A stretch of 64,000 nt of DNA, from NCBI GenBank assembly GCA_030054035.1, contig JASGCS010000002.1, forward strand, positions 57,040 through 121,039, given 5' to 3'. Positions 1-11,323 of the stretch are shown here, piece after piece (position 1 is the first letter of the stretch; each line of letters opens with the position of its first letter). The position numbers were made by a program, and so were the translations under genes. The notes beneath the pieces were generated by a model. That model did no database searches, was not told the DNA's origin, and saw nothing but the letters and a program-made list of their open reading frames with translations. This DNA is from Candidatus Methylacidiphilales bacterium (lineage in GTDB: Bacteria; Pseudomonadota; Gammaproteobacteria; JASGCS01).

Positions 1-758
1 AAATGCCTCATCCCTATACCAATACCATCAGGGCTAAATATACCATTGAATTTTGCTTTTGGATTAATAGGCTCATCATTTGGAGATAGAGTCATACCTA
101 GATTATTAGAAAATAAGTAGTTATGGGTAAAATCAAAATAAGCTCCTTCAGCTAAACACCTAAAATAATAAGGCCCTTCAGAGATACACCTGGGTACATA
201 GACCTTCTTAGCGTTTCTAAGTTTATACTTAATATCATCTCTCGAATAATCTAAGTCAATGCTTAGATAATTATTTTGACTTACTCCAAATAAAATACTA
301 AAATGACGTAGGGGAGACCTAAAGCCAGAAGTCTCTTTCACTTTAGGTACAAATTCTCTAACATCGTACATACATTCTCTGTCTTTCGTAACATGACAAG
401 AACCAGTAGCTATCGTATCCGTACCTAGTCCCAGTTTAACAAAGGATAAATCAGTTAAAACTGTTATTTCAAACCCCACATTAGACTCAGAAAGGTAAAG
501 GTAACTATAAAATTGACTCTCATATTTAGTTGTCATTGATTCAAATTCAGCAGTTTTGCTATTGTAACTATCATTTAAATCATACACTCTACTATCGTAA
601 ATTGAATCTCCCTTAGAAACATACCCTCTGAATGCTCCACCAATCACATGGTAATGTTTATCTTTACCACCCTCTTCTGAATACGAGCTAATGGTAAAAC
701 CAACTACGAACATTAAAATACTTATAGTGAGTATATAATTTTTGAATTTATATTTCAA
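1..758 (-). CDS. Unrecognised exported protein, 3' end beyond the window
   Basis: An open frame runs on the minus strand from a TTG codon at 758-756 to the window edge without a stop, so about 252 codons are visible and the C-terminus is missing. Starting at the TTG gives a convincing signal peptide: a basic MKYKFKNY start, a hydrophobic ILTISILMFVVGFTI core, then SSYS before EEGG. The next in-frame ATG, 15 codons later, would cut this peptide in half. An AAGGGCGAG stretch just upstream may serve as ribosome binding site. The mature part has two close cysteine pairs (GSCHVTKDREC and RCISEGPYYFRC) that could form disulfides, and is rich in Tyr, Ser and Asp. It lies 3 nt after the GLUG-type gene upstream, so the two are probably co-transcribed. 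I do not recognise the family; an outer-membrane or surface role is only inferred from export. Confidence 0.6.
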   Translation of the reverse strand, partial: MKYKFKNYILTISILMFVVGFTISSYSEEGGKDKHYHVIGGAFRGYVSKGDSIYDSRVYDLNDSYNSKTAEFESMTTKYESQFYSYLYLSESNVGFEITVLTDLSFVKLGLGTDTIATGSCHVTKDRECMYDVREFVPKVKETSGFRSPLRHFSILFGVSQNNYLSIDLDYSRDDIKYKLRNAKKVYVPRCISEGPYYFRCLAEGAYFDFTHNYLFSNNLGMTLSPNDEPINPKAKFNGIFSPDGIGIGMRH

Positions 759-761
759 TTG

Positions 762-2169
762 TTACTCGCCCTTACAACTTTCACCATAATTACCTGAAGG
801 ATTTGGTCTTGCGTTTGAAACTGGAGTTAAAATTTTGTTGGCGCGATTTGAATCATAGCTAATCCAATCTGCAATACTTTTATCATCACTATATTGATCT
901 AAGCAATTTAATCCTATAATTGAATTTAATTGTATGCCTCTAAAGCGAGGAGGATTTCTATGTGCTTCCTGAAAGTATATGAAATCTTTATTTCCAGCTA
1001 GTATGTCCGCTAAGCAAATGTTAGATAAACATTGTGAGGTAATCGTAATATAGTTTTTTGAAGTGTTGTCATGTAATCGAAGAGTTAATTTATCCGTATT
1101 AAGACTGATGTAGTGCGTTCCTGTTTCTCTTCTATGGGGAGAAACGGTACCACTCTTACATCTGAAACCATTCCAATAACTAAAATTATGCCAACTACCC
1201 CAGCCCGAACTGTATCTATACTTGTAACGGTGATCGTCAAACACAAACATACTTCTATAGATATCGCTATAATTTACAGTGCCATCTCTGTTTAGTACTG
1301 CGAAATTATTGAGTGATTGGATGTGGTTACTAGGTATGCTCTGGGGAAGTGGTGTATCCCAATCGGTATAACTATCAAGAGAATATCTTGTGTATGGAAT
1401 TAGCTGTGAGATAGAATTATATTCGTCTCTCCCTACAACACCTCCTGCGAATATATGTGGAGTGTCATAAGTATTAATATATCCTGCTGTGGCATTAATC
1501 CTAACAAATGAGACAGAGATTTCAGAATTTTCATTAAATGCACCACAAGAGCCATCTTCATCTTTACAGAAACTTCCTGAATTACTTCCAACTATACCGC
1601 CAATGTATATGGTAGGCACAAGACTATTTATCTGGGAATTATTGTAATTTACATTAATTGTACCAGTGGTTCTTACGCTTTTAATTACACCATAATTTTC
1701 AGCTATTAATGGGGCAATATAAAATTGACTTACATTAGGTGGCAATGTGAGATTGAAATTAACATGAATTCTTAGGTTTTCAACCTTCCCTTCACTACCT
1801 AAAACTTTTATTAAGGCTTTTCTAACAACCCTATCATCATCTAAAGCAAAGTTACTTGCATTTGATATCAAGGTAATAGTATGGCCATTACCCACAAATT
1901 TAGTATTTAAACTACTAAGGGTTAGATCTTGATTAAGATTTAAATCTGCCATCAATTTATAACCTTTACAAGCTCATAAAAACCAGTAGGATTTTGACAG
2001 ATGGAAACTAATTCTTGTGGTGTAGCGATATTAAGAAAACCATTACCATCTGCATCATTGTAAGTAATTGCTAGTGATTGGCTTGGAAATGAAAAAGAAG
2101 TTAAAAGCAGAGAGGGAGAAGATTTATTGAAAAAAGATTTGCAATGTTAGATGAAAATATTTGTCGCAT
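762..2169 (-). pseudogene. GLUG-type beta-helix surface protein, interrupted by two apparent frameshifts
   Basis: The longest intact piece is 762-1955 (397 codons from TTG). It contains GLUG-like repeats (YIGGIVGSNSG, FAGGVVGRDE) and the FVGNGHTI turn typical of right-handed beta-helix adhesins, but no signal peptide. The missing N-terminus is upstream in other frames. An ATG at 2169-2167, preceded by AGAGG, begins MRQIFSSNIANLFSINLLPL. A shift near the four-base A run at 2103-2106 leads into LTSFSFPSQSLA (signal peptide end) and NGFLNIATPQELVSIC. A second shift near 1956-1958 leads into KLMADLNLNQDL. Each break is repaired by adding one base to a short homopolymer, so the cause is either recent inactivation or sequencing error. 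If intact it would be about 468 residues, exported, probably surface-exposed. The partial exported gene follows 3 nt downstream. Confidence 0.6.
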
Positions 2170-2229
2170 GATGAATGACCTCTATGTTATATATTATTTA
2201 TTTTGTACGCCCCTAAGTTTATAGTTTTG

Positions 2230-2235
2230 ATTATA
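2230..2235 (-). promoter_or_regulatory. Possible -10 element for the GLUG gene
   Basis: On the minus strand this is a perfect TATAAT about 60 nt upstream of the proposed ATG at 2169. I see no good -35 hexamer at 16-18 bp, so the call rests on the -10 alone. Confidence 0.25.
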
Positions 2236-2324
2236 ACACGAGTGTAAAGACTATAAACATAAAATAATTGCTTAGATTAGGTCTATAAATCAATACAAAA
2301 ATGAAAATTAGAATGAGTTTAAAG

Positions 2325-2358
2325 CAAAAAAGCCCCATGATTATTCATCATGAGGCTT
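2325..2358 (-). terminator. Rho-independent terminator after 5S rRNA
   Basis: Read on the minus strand, AAGCCTCATGAT and ATCATGGGGCTT form a stem of about 12 bp with one mismatch and a five-base loop, followed directly by a run of T. It begins 19 nt beyond the 5S 3' end and would end the 23S-5S transcript. Confidence 0.85.
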
Positions 2359-2377
2359 AATTACCCTTTTAAGAAAA

Positions 2378-2495
2378 GCCTGTCACTACCTACTCTCGCG
2401 TGAGGAGATCCCCAAACTACCATCGGCGCTTAGTCGTTTCACTTCTGAGTTCGAGATGGGTTCAGGTGGTACCAACTAGCTATGTATGCCAGGCA
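2378..2495 (-). rRNA. rrf: 5S ribosomal RNA
   Basis: About 118 nt on the minus strand, starting near TGCCTGGCATACATAGC, with the conserved internal box CCCATCTCGAACTCAGAAG and ending GTAGTGACAGGC. Ends are estimated from family conservation to within a few bases. It follows the 23S gene after about 100 nt with no tRNA between, and is followed by a clear terminator. Confidence 0.93.
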
Positions 2496-2571
2496 AAATT
2501 ATGAAATGATAAATGTTGGCGTTCATGTGTATTATTGAGAGAGAATCTAACCTAATTCACCACTGATACAT

Positions 2572-2594
2572 TTATATGTTTTTCAGTGATGCAT
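2572..2594 (-). repeat. 3' half of the 23S processing stem
   Basis: These 23 nt directly after the 23S 3' end are complementary to 5484-5506, directly before the 5' end, at 21 of 23 positions. Such leader-trailer stems are the usual RNase III substrate that releases pre-23S rRNA. Confidence 0.75.
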
Positions 2595-5483
<2,889 letters not shown>

Positions 5484-5506
5484 ATGCAACACTCAAAAAC
5501 ATATAA
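5484..5506 (-). repeat. 5' half of the 23S processing stem
   Basis: Complementary to 2572-2594 with two mismatches over 23 nt. Together they form the long stem closing pre-23S rRNA, which shows that both 23S ends are intact. Confidence 0.75.
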
Positions 5507-5579
5507 TTACTGTGTCTGATGCGCATGTGTAAGTACGCTTGATTCTCATGTAATATTTTGCAATATTATGCAATATACA

Positions 5580-5600
5580 CGAACATTAAAAAAATGTTCG
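5580..5600. other. Perfect 7-bp hairpin in the 23S leader
   Basis: CGAACAT and ATGTTCG form a perfect inverted repeat around an A/T-only seven-base loop. It lies in the leader between the promoter and the 23S gene. Next to it (5559-5575) CAATAT occurs twice 10 bp apart. The role is unknown; a leader RNA structure or a protein site is possible. Confidence 0.4.
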
Positions 5601-5611
5601 CCTTGACTTAT

Positions 5612-5635
5612 CATTTCTAATTTATAAAAGAAACA
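5612..5635 (-). promoter_or_regulatory. boxA-like antitermination element in the rRNA leader
   Basis: The minus strand reads TTGTTTCTTTTATAAATTAG, similar to the boxA-type rRNA antitermination sequences (roughly GTTCTTTAAAAATT) of proteobacterial rRNA leaders and spacers. It lies between the putative promoter and 23S, as needed for Nus-factor loading on an independent 23S-5S transcript. The match is imperfect. Confidence 0.4.
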
Positions 5636-5654
5636 AAACTTAACGCTTTGTGGG

Positions 5655-5690
5655 GTAACCATTATACAAGATTTATTTTGAATTATTGGA
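5655..5690 (-). promoter_or_regulatory. Putative promoter of the 23S-5S unit
   Basis: A perfect TATAAT (5666-5661 on the minus strand, within TTGTATAATGG) lies about 178 nt upstream of 23S and is followed by the G/C-rich GGTTACCCC, like the discriminator of stringently controlled rRNA promoters. The -35 region, not well matched, would fall inside the last codons of mrcA. Readthrough from mrcA is also possible, as I see no terminator after it. Confidence 0.5.
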
Positions 5691-8403
5691 AAAAGTTTTG
5701 AATTGTTGTTTGCTCTTCAGAAGTGAGTATATTTTCAACAAGATAATATTCTTGGATTTCGTCTGGGTTTTGCGTTTTATTTTTTTCAACTTTAAGATTT
5801 TTTTGATAGTTTTTATGGTACCCATCCACCCCTAAGGTATTAATTAAATTTATCAATTGATTATCCACGGGAAGTCCCGTAACTTTATTAATTGTGGTGA
5901 TTATAATCCCGCTAGGAGGAGTGCGTAACAACTCAGAATCATTGTCTGGGCTTACTCCATACACTTCTGGTGTGGCATAATTAATCACATAATTTGGCTG
6001 TTTATCTCTAATTTCCTTAGTGGATTTCATAAAACTTATCCATATTGGTAGCGCAAGTGAAGATCCTGTTTCTAATTTACCGAGGGTCGTATAATCATCA
6101 TAGCCAACCCACACAGTAGCAACCAACGATCGGTTAAATCCGACAAACCATGAATCTTTAGAATCATTAGTGGTCCCTGTTTTGCCAGCAAAGGACTCAT
6201 CAGGAAATTCTTTACCAATACTCACAGCGGTACCTCGCGTAGTTACATCTTTCAAAATTGAATCAACAATAAAAACAACTCTTGGGTCGATAATGCGTTG
6301 ATTATATTGGATCAACCGGTCATATTTTTTACTACTATCTGAATTAGGTTTTTCATCTCTTGGCCCATTTTGCGACAAAGAATTAGTAGATACTAAAGTT
6401 GATATTTTATAGTTTGGGTTTGATTTTGCAATTGGGAATGAGGATGAAGTTGCCGCGCCTAGATCTTGTAGATGGACTTTTTCACCTGTAGGAGGAGTAA
6501 AACATTTTTGGCAACTTGCTTGGTAAGATTGGTAATAAACAATTTTTCCGTCGGAATCAAGCACTTTATTAATAAACCAAGATGAAACTTTATATCCTCC
6601 ATTTGCAAAAACAGCAAAACTATTATTTTGATTTAGTGGCGTGTTATGACCTGCTCCGAGCGCAAGGGATAGATTTTTTGGAGCTGAAGTACTATCAGTA
6701 AACCCAAATCGTTTTAGCGCAGGCAAAACAAGATCGAGCCCAAGTTCTTGTAAAATTCTAATTGAAACTAAGTTACGAGATCGTACTAGCGCTTCTCTAA
6801 ATCTTATTGGTCCTTCAAAATTATCAGAATAATTATCTGGTCTCCACTGTCCTTCCAGTGTTGAATCAAAAATCACAACAGGCTCATCTTGAATGATGCT
6901 TGAAGGTGTAAAACCATTCTCTAGTGCCACCGTATATAAAAAAGGCTTAAAGGATGAGCCGATTTGTCGCTTTGCTTGAGTTGCTCTATTAAACTTACTT
7001 CTCACAAAATCGTACCCACCAACCATTACCAACACCTCACCAGTATGAGGATTTTGAACTACTATAGACCCTTCTGCTGGCGGTTTCTGAGTAAATAAAA
7101 AATTGTTCTCTTTATACGTACCCCATATAATATCGCCAGGGCTCAAAACTAAGTTAACCGCATTTGGCGCAGGCCCTATGACTTCACCTGACAACCTTGG
7201 TCTAGCCCATAAGATATCTTTTACACCAAGTGTTGCTTTTTGACCTCCTCCTAGGTATACCCAAGCAAGCTGGGATGAAGTAGCAAGTACAATTCCCGGT
7301 TGTAAGTCACCATATATTCCTAACTTTTGTATTTCCTGATCTAAGTCAAGAGGATCATACGAACTTATTGGCATCGGCAAGCGCTCAATCTTGCTTCGAT
7401 CAAAGCCACTCCTTAGTGCATAGGCAATCAATCCATTTCGTAAAGCTTCATTAGCATAATTTTGCATGACGGAATCTAAGGTAGTGTAAACTTTATAGCC
7501 TCCACTGAATAGATCCCCTTTAATCACTGATTCTAATTGCAATCTAACTTGCTCACTTAAGTAACCCGCTTCACTAGATAAAGTTACAGGGTGATAAGAG
7601 GCATTGATTTTTTCATCAATCGCTTTTTTATATTCTTCTTTATTTATGTAACCTAACTCCCTCATTCTTGGCAAAACATACTCATTCTTTCTTAGGGAAG
7701 TTGCGAAAGGATTTTTAATGGGGTTGTTTGCTGAAGGGCGCTGAGGTAGGGTAGCCAAAACAGCGGCTTCTCCAATAGTTAATTCACTTGGCTCTTTTCC
7801 AAAATAAACTCGCGCTGCAGCCGATATTCCGTATGCACGGTAACCGAAAAAAATCTTATTTAAATAGAGCTCAAGAATTTCATTCTTACTTAGGCTCCTT
7901 TCAATTTTCAATGCAAGTAATATCTCTATAAACTTTCTTGAGAATTTTTTTTCTTTCGTCAGAAAAAAATTCCTTGCTAACTGCATAGTTATAGTGCTTC
8001 CACCTTGATCTTTTCTACCGGTTTTAACTAAAGAAACTACTGCACGAAGTAAACTAATTACATCTATTCCAGAATGACTATAAAACCGCGCATCTTCTGC
8101 CGCTAAAAACGCTTGGGGCACATAGGATGGTAAACTGCTCAATGAAATGGGTTTTCTAAATTGCTCTCCAAACAACCCAATGAGTTTGTTATTCCGATCA
8201 TAGATCTCCATTGGTACCTGAAGCTTGACATCCTTAAGCTCTTGCATTGAAGGTAGTGCAAAAATGGCGTACATAAAAACCCCGACTGTTGAAATTGAGG
8301 CAAAAACAAGAAATATCAGTGTGATTTTTAGAAAAAGCGAGCCAGAATTTACCTGAGATTGGGGTTGCTGAACGATTGGTGTAGGTGTAAAGTCTTCTTG
8401 CAA
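5683..8403 (-). CDS. mrcA: Penicillin-binding protein 1A (bifunctional peptidoglycan synthase)
   Basis: Class A PBP that polymerises lipid II and cross-links glycan strands at the periplasmic face of the inner membrane. The 906 residues have a short cytoplasmic tail, one membrane anchor (about 24-48), then a GT51 glycosyltransferase domain with EDARFYSHSGID and GGSTITMQLARNFF. The transpeptidase domain carries the three expected motifs: SSFK (nucleophile serine), SRN and KTGTTND. The length fits PBP1A (about 800-900). The only reasonable start is TTG at 8403; no in-frame ATG precedes the membrane segment. It is divergent from pilM, the order known from Pseudomonas (ponA//pilMNOPQ). Its 3' end abuts the 23S promoter region, so mrcA transcription could run into the rRNA unit. 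Confidence 0.95.
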   Translation of the reverse strand: MQEDFTPTPIVQQPQSQVNSGSLFLKITLIFLVFASISTVGVFMYAIFALPSMQELKDVKLQVPMEIYDRNNKLIGLFGEQFRKPISLSSLPSYVPQAFLAAEDARFYSHSGIDVISLLRAVVSLVKTGRKDQGGSTITMQLARNFFLTKEKKFSRKFIEILLALKIERSLSKNEILELYLNKIFFGYRAYGISAAARVYFGKEPSELTIGEAAVLATLPQRPSANNPIKNPFATSLRKNEYVLPRMRELGYINKEEYKKAIDEKINASYHPVTLSSEAGYLSEQVRLQLESVIKGDLFSGGYKVYTTLDSVMQNYANEALRNGLIAYALRSGFDRSKIERLPMPISSYDPLDLDQEIQKLGIYGDLQPGIVLATSSQLAWVYLGGGQKATLGVKDILWARPRLSGEVIGPAPNAVNLVLSPGDIIWGTYKENNFLFTQKPPAEGSIVVQNPHTGEVLVMVGGYDFVRSKFNRATQAKRQIGSSFKPFLYTVALENGFTPSSIIQDEPVVIFDSTLEGQWRPDNYSDNFEGPIRFREALVRSRNLVSIRILQELGLDLVLPALKRFGFTDSTSAPKNLSLALGAGHNTPLNQNNSFAVFANGGYKVSSWFINKVLDSDGKIVYYQSYQASCQKCFTPPTGEKVHLQDLGAATSSSFPIAKSNPNYKISTLVSTNSLSQNGPRDEKPNSDSSKKYDRLIQYNQRIIDPRVVFIVDSILKDVTTRGTAVSIGKEFPDESFAGKTGTTNDSKDSWFVGFNRSLVATVWVGYDDYTTLGKLETGSSLALPIWISFMKSTKEIRDKQPNYVINYATPEVYGVSPDNDSELLRTPPSGIIITTINKVTGLPVDNQLINLINTLGVDGYHKNYQKNLKVEKNKTQNPDEIQEYYLVENILTSEEQTTIQNFFQ

Positions 8404-8441
8404 TGTTAATCTTATTATAGTGAATATACAATCATTTGTAG

Positions 8442-8447
8442 TATAAT
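8442..8447 (+). promoter_or_regulatory. Possible -10 element for the pil operon
   Basis: A perfect TATAAT lies about 50 nt upstream of the pilM ATG in the 93-nt mrcA/pilM divergent gap. No convincing -35 is seen. Another TATAAT on the minus strand at 8419-8414 lies too close to the mrcA start to be assigned safely. Confidence 0.35.
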
Positions 8448-8496
8448 CTAATACTATAGCATGCTAGATACCTTAATTTGCAGATAATTATTATAT

Positions 8497-9558
8497 ATGT
8501 TTGATTTTTTAACAAAGGGAAAGGGATTAATTGGTATAGATATCAGTAATTTTACCGTAAAACTAATGGAATTTAGTAAAAATGGTAACAATTATAAAAT
8601 TGAACATTTCGGCATCTTACCACTTGAAGAAGGTATGGTGGTAAATTCTAAAATAGTTAAGATTGAAGAAGTAGCTGATAAGATCAGGGACTTAGTCTCA
8701 AAATACGGCGCTTCAACCAAACAGGCAGCTTTTGCAATTTCTGGATCTGACGCAATTACTAAAATCGCTCAGTTCTCATCGCTTGCAAGTGATGAAGAAA
8801 TTCTAAATTTGATTCAAACCTACCCCGATCAATATCTTCCGTTCCCAATTGAGGACATGGCAATTGATTTTAAAGTACTTGGTCCAAGTAGCGTCTCACC
8901 CGACTTAAGTGATGTAATTATCACTGGTGCTAAAATTACCGATATATCAACTATAGTGGAAACAGCACAACAAGCTGGATTGACACCCGCTGTTATTGAT
9001 GTGAGTACATACGCCATTGAAAATATCTATCCACTTGTTAATGAAAATTTTCCTGACTATGGCAGAAACAAAGCAATTGCATTGATTGATATCGGAGGAA
9101 TTAATACCAACGCGACCATCTTTGATAATGGCGATATCACTTTTGCACGAGTTGCTAATTTTGGAGGAAAGAAGCTTACCGATGAAATAATGTCCAAATA
9201 TGGTGTGTCTTATAACGACGCAGGAAGATTAAAACGAGAAGGCGGCTTACCTGATAACTATGAAACTGAATTGCTCAATCCATTCAAAGAAGATATTGTC
9301 AACCAAATTAACAGACTTTTACGTTTTTATTACAACAATAACCATGTAGAAACTGTTGATTTTATTGCACTCGCAGGTGGTTGTTCAAATATTGATGGGA
9401 TTAGTGAATTAGTTGAATCACGATTAGGTATTCATTGTAATGTGCTTGATCCCTTTTCCGGAATGTCTTGTGCTTTTAGAGTTTCAAAAAAGCAGTTACA
9501 ACTTAATAGCTCAAGTTTGCTAGTCGCTGGAAGCTTAGCCATGCGAGCGTTTAAATAA
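8497..9558 (+). CDS. pilM: Type IV pilus assembly protein PilM
   Basis: Cytoplasmic actin-like ATPase of the type IV pilus alignment subcomplex. The 353 residues show the expected FtsA/MreB-like pattern: GLIGIDISNFTVKLMEF as phosphate-1 segment near residue 10-26, ALIDIGGINTNATIF as phosphate-2 near 195, and ALAGGCSNIDG as adenosine segment near 290. Length matches the family (about 350). It is the first gene of pilM-N-O-P-Q, with 2 nt to pilN. PilM is known to bind the N-terminal tail of PilN, which is conserved here. A pilin is not encoded in this window. Confidence 0.95.
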   Translation: MFDFLTKGKGLIGIDISNFTVKLMEFSKNGNNYKIEHFGILPLEEGMVVNSKIVKIEEVADKIRDLVSKYGASTKQAAFAISGSDAITKIAQFSSLASDEEILNLIQTYPDQYLPFPIEDMAIDFKVLGPSSVSPDLSDVIITGAKITDISTIVETAQQAGLTPAVIDVSTYAIENIYPLVNENFPDYGRNKAIALIDIGGINTNATIFDNGDITFARVANFGGKKLTDEIMSKYGVSYNDAGRLKREGGLPDNYETELLNPFKEDIVNQINRLLRFYYNNNHVETVDFIALAGGCSNIDGISELVESRLGIHCNVLDPFSGMSCAFRVSKKQLQLNSSSLLVAGSLAMRAFK

Positions 9559-9560
9559 AT

Positions 9561-10166
9561 ATGAAAAATAGATTAGTTTATAGGATTAACTTATTACCTT
9601 GGCGAAATCAACTCATCAAGGAGAAAAATAACATTTTCTTTCTGCTTGTAGCTATAGTTTTATGCGCGGTATCAATTAGCATGTACGGGGTTAAGCTAAT
9701 CTTTGATGCGAGGATAGAACAACACAATCAACGGGTTGCTTATTTAGACAAAGAAATTACTTACCTTAACAAAGAACTCAAATCAATAGAAGATTTGGAA
9801 AAAAAGAAGAGGAACTTACAAGACAGAATGTCAATCATTGAGCAATTACAAAAAGACCGACCCGCTACAGTTCAATTTTTTCAAGAGATAATGAACGTCT
9901 TACCTGAAAATGGAATTTGGCTTGATAATCTTTCTACTAATGGTTTAACGGTAACTCTGCGAGGATTTGCAGATACAGCTGGAAGGGTCTCTTCATATGT
10001 AAATAATATTAACACTTCTCCAGTTTTCACAGAGCCTCGCTTAAGTGAAATCAAGGAAGTTCCCGAACAAAAATCAGTATCATTCGGCTTGACATTTCTA
10101 ATTAAAAAAGAAGAAACAGAAAACAACCTTAAACCAACAAATGCTGCAATTCAGAATAAAAAATAA
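9561..10166 (+). CDS. pilN: Type IV pilus inner-membrane protein PilN
   Basis: Bitopic inner-membrane protein linking cytoplasmic PilM to the periplasmic PilO/PilP part of the alignment complex. The 201-residue product has the diagnostic cytoplasmic motif INLLPWR at residues 9-15, the PilM-binding segment, then one membrane helix (about 24-45). A coiled coil rich in Glu/Lys (about 50-95) follows, then a periplasmic ferredoxin-like domain. Spacing is 2 nt after pilM and 6 nt before pilO, so it is translated within the operon. The Lys/Asn-rich C-terminal tail is low complexity. Confidence 0.93.
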   Translation: MKNRLVYRINLLPWRNQLIKEKNNIFFLLVAIVLCAVSISMYGVKLIFDARIEQHNQRVAYLDKEITYLNKELKSIEDLEKKKRNLQDRMSIIEQLQKDRPATVQFFQEIMNVLPENGIWLDNLSTNGLTVTLRGFADTAGRVSSYVNNINTSPVFTEPRLSEIKEVPEQKSVSFGLTFLIKKEETENNLKPTNAAIQNKK

Positions 10167-10172
10167 CTTGCT

Positions 10173-10796
10173 ATGAAATTAAACTTTGCATTATTACTTG
10201 AGCAACTAAAAAGCATAGACTCGGATAAATTAAAGAAAATAGGTTCACTTTCTTTAGAAATACGAATTATTTTTCTAGCCATAGAAGCTATCATTGTCAC
10301 GGTTGTTTTATATGTTTTATTAATTATTCCTCAGATCAATTCAATCTCTAATCTCAGCTCAACTATAGAAAAGAAAAAAAGCGACTACCAATTATTAGCA
10401 CAGAAAGCGCCAAACCTAAATCTTTTTCAAAAACAAATCGACGAGATGGAACAAACGTTCAAGGTGCTTCTTACCTTACTCCCCGTAAAAGTTGACATCA
10501 GCGAAGTGCTACGGGATATCACCGATGTGGCTGGTGAATCAGATGTCAAAATTGATCAATTTAGCCCAGGTGAAAAGGAAATCTCAAAAGAATTCTACGC
10601 TGAACAACCAATTAAATTGTCTATTTCTGGGAGCTATCATAGTCTTGGAAAATTTGTGAGTGAGCTTGCGCTCACACCTCGTATTATCACCCTTGGTGAC
10701 TTTACTCTTGCTCCTTCTGGAAAATCTAATTCTCTGAACGAAAAGATTCTTAAAATTACTGTAGTAGCAAAAACATATCGCTATGTTGCTAATTAA
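10173..10796 (+). CDS. pilO: Type IV pilus inner-membrane protein PilO
   Basis: Partner of PilN in the periplasmic alignment complex. The 207-residue protein has a short N-terminal cytoplasmic part, one membrane helix at about 30-50, a coiled coil (about 60-90) and a C-terminal ferredoxin-like domain containing the family feature FSPGEKEISKEFYAEQPI and later ISGSYHSLGKFVSEL. Size and layout match PilO. Its 3' end overlaps pilP by 14 bp, which suggests translational coupling. Confidence 0.93.
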   Translation: MKLNFALLLEQLKSIDSDKLKKIGSLSLEIRIIFLAIEAIIVTVVLYVLLIIPQINSISNLSSTIEKKKSDYQLLAQKAPNLNLFQKQIDEMEQTFKVLLTLLPVKVDISEVLRDITDVAGESDVKIDQFSPGEKEISKEFYAEQPIKLSISGSYHSLGKFVSELALTPRIITLGDFTLAPSGKSNSLNEKILKITVVAKTYRYVAN

Positions 10797-11310
10797 TATC
10801 AACCGAAATTATATCTGTATGCTTCTTGTATCAGTAGTGTTGGCAGGATGTGGTAAAGGTACGGAAGACATAAATAAATTTATTGAAGAGACCAATACCA
10901 ATCTTCGGCTATCAATTAAACCTATACCTGGTTATAAACCAGTTGAAAATTTTGAATACACTGGCGAAACACTAGGTCGGGATCCTTTTACTAGAAAAGA
11001 TGTAATTTCTATTCAGGCTGAAATTGAAAAACGGCAGAGAGAAAACCGTACACTTGAACCACTAGAATCATACCCTATAGAATCATTTACCTATCTCGGT
11101 TTTATTGTAGAACCAGCTACGAAAAATACAAAAATTATATTGCAAACATCAGATGGGCTTATCAAGTACGCCAAACTTAATGAAAAAATTGGAACTAACA
11201 ACGGAAGAATTAAATCTGTCAATGAAGCCTTCGTTGAAATTATTGAAGAAGGGTCTCCCTCCGGTGGTGATTCAGAAAAGAAAGTTTTAAAAATTATGAA
11301 AAAAGAATAA
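10783..11310 (+). CDS. pilP: Type IV pilus lipoprotein PilP
   Basis: Periplasmic lipoprotein connecting the PilN/PilO complex to the PilQ secretin. The 175-residue product has a lipoprotein signal with lipobox LAGC (Cys about residue 23), a flexible linker with PVENFEYTGETLGRDPF, the conserved PilP segment, and a small beta domain with the YLGFIVE pattern. The chosen ATG overlaps the end of pilO by 14 bp; a start further in would leave too short a signal. The next gene is pilQ after 13 nt. Confidence 0.92.
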   Translation: MLLININRNYICMLLVSVVLAGCGKGTEDINKFIEETNTNLRLSIKPIPGYKPVENFEYTGETLGRDPFTRKDVISIQAEIEKRQRENRTLEPLESYPIESFTYLGFIVEPATKNTKIILQTSDGLIKYAKLNEKIGTNNGRIKSVNEAFVEIIEEGSPSGGDSEKKVLKIMKKE

Positions 11311-11323
11311 TGAGGTATATACT

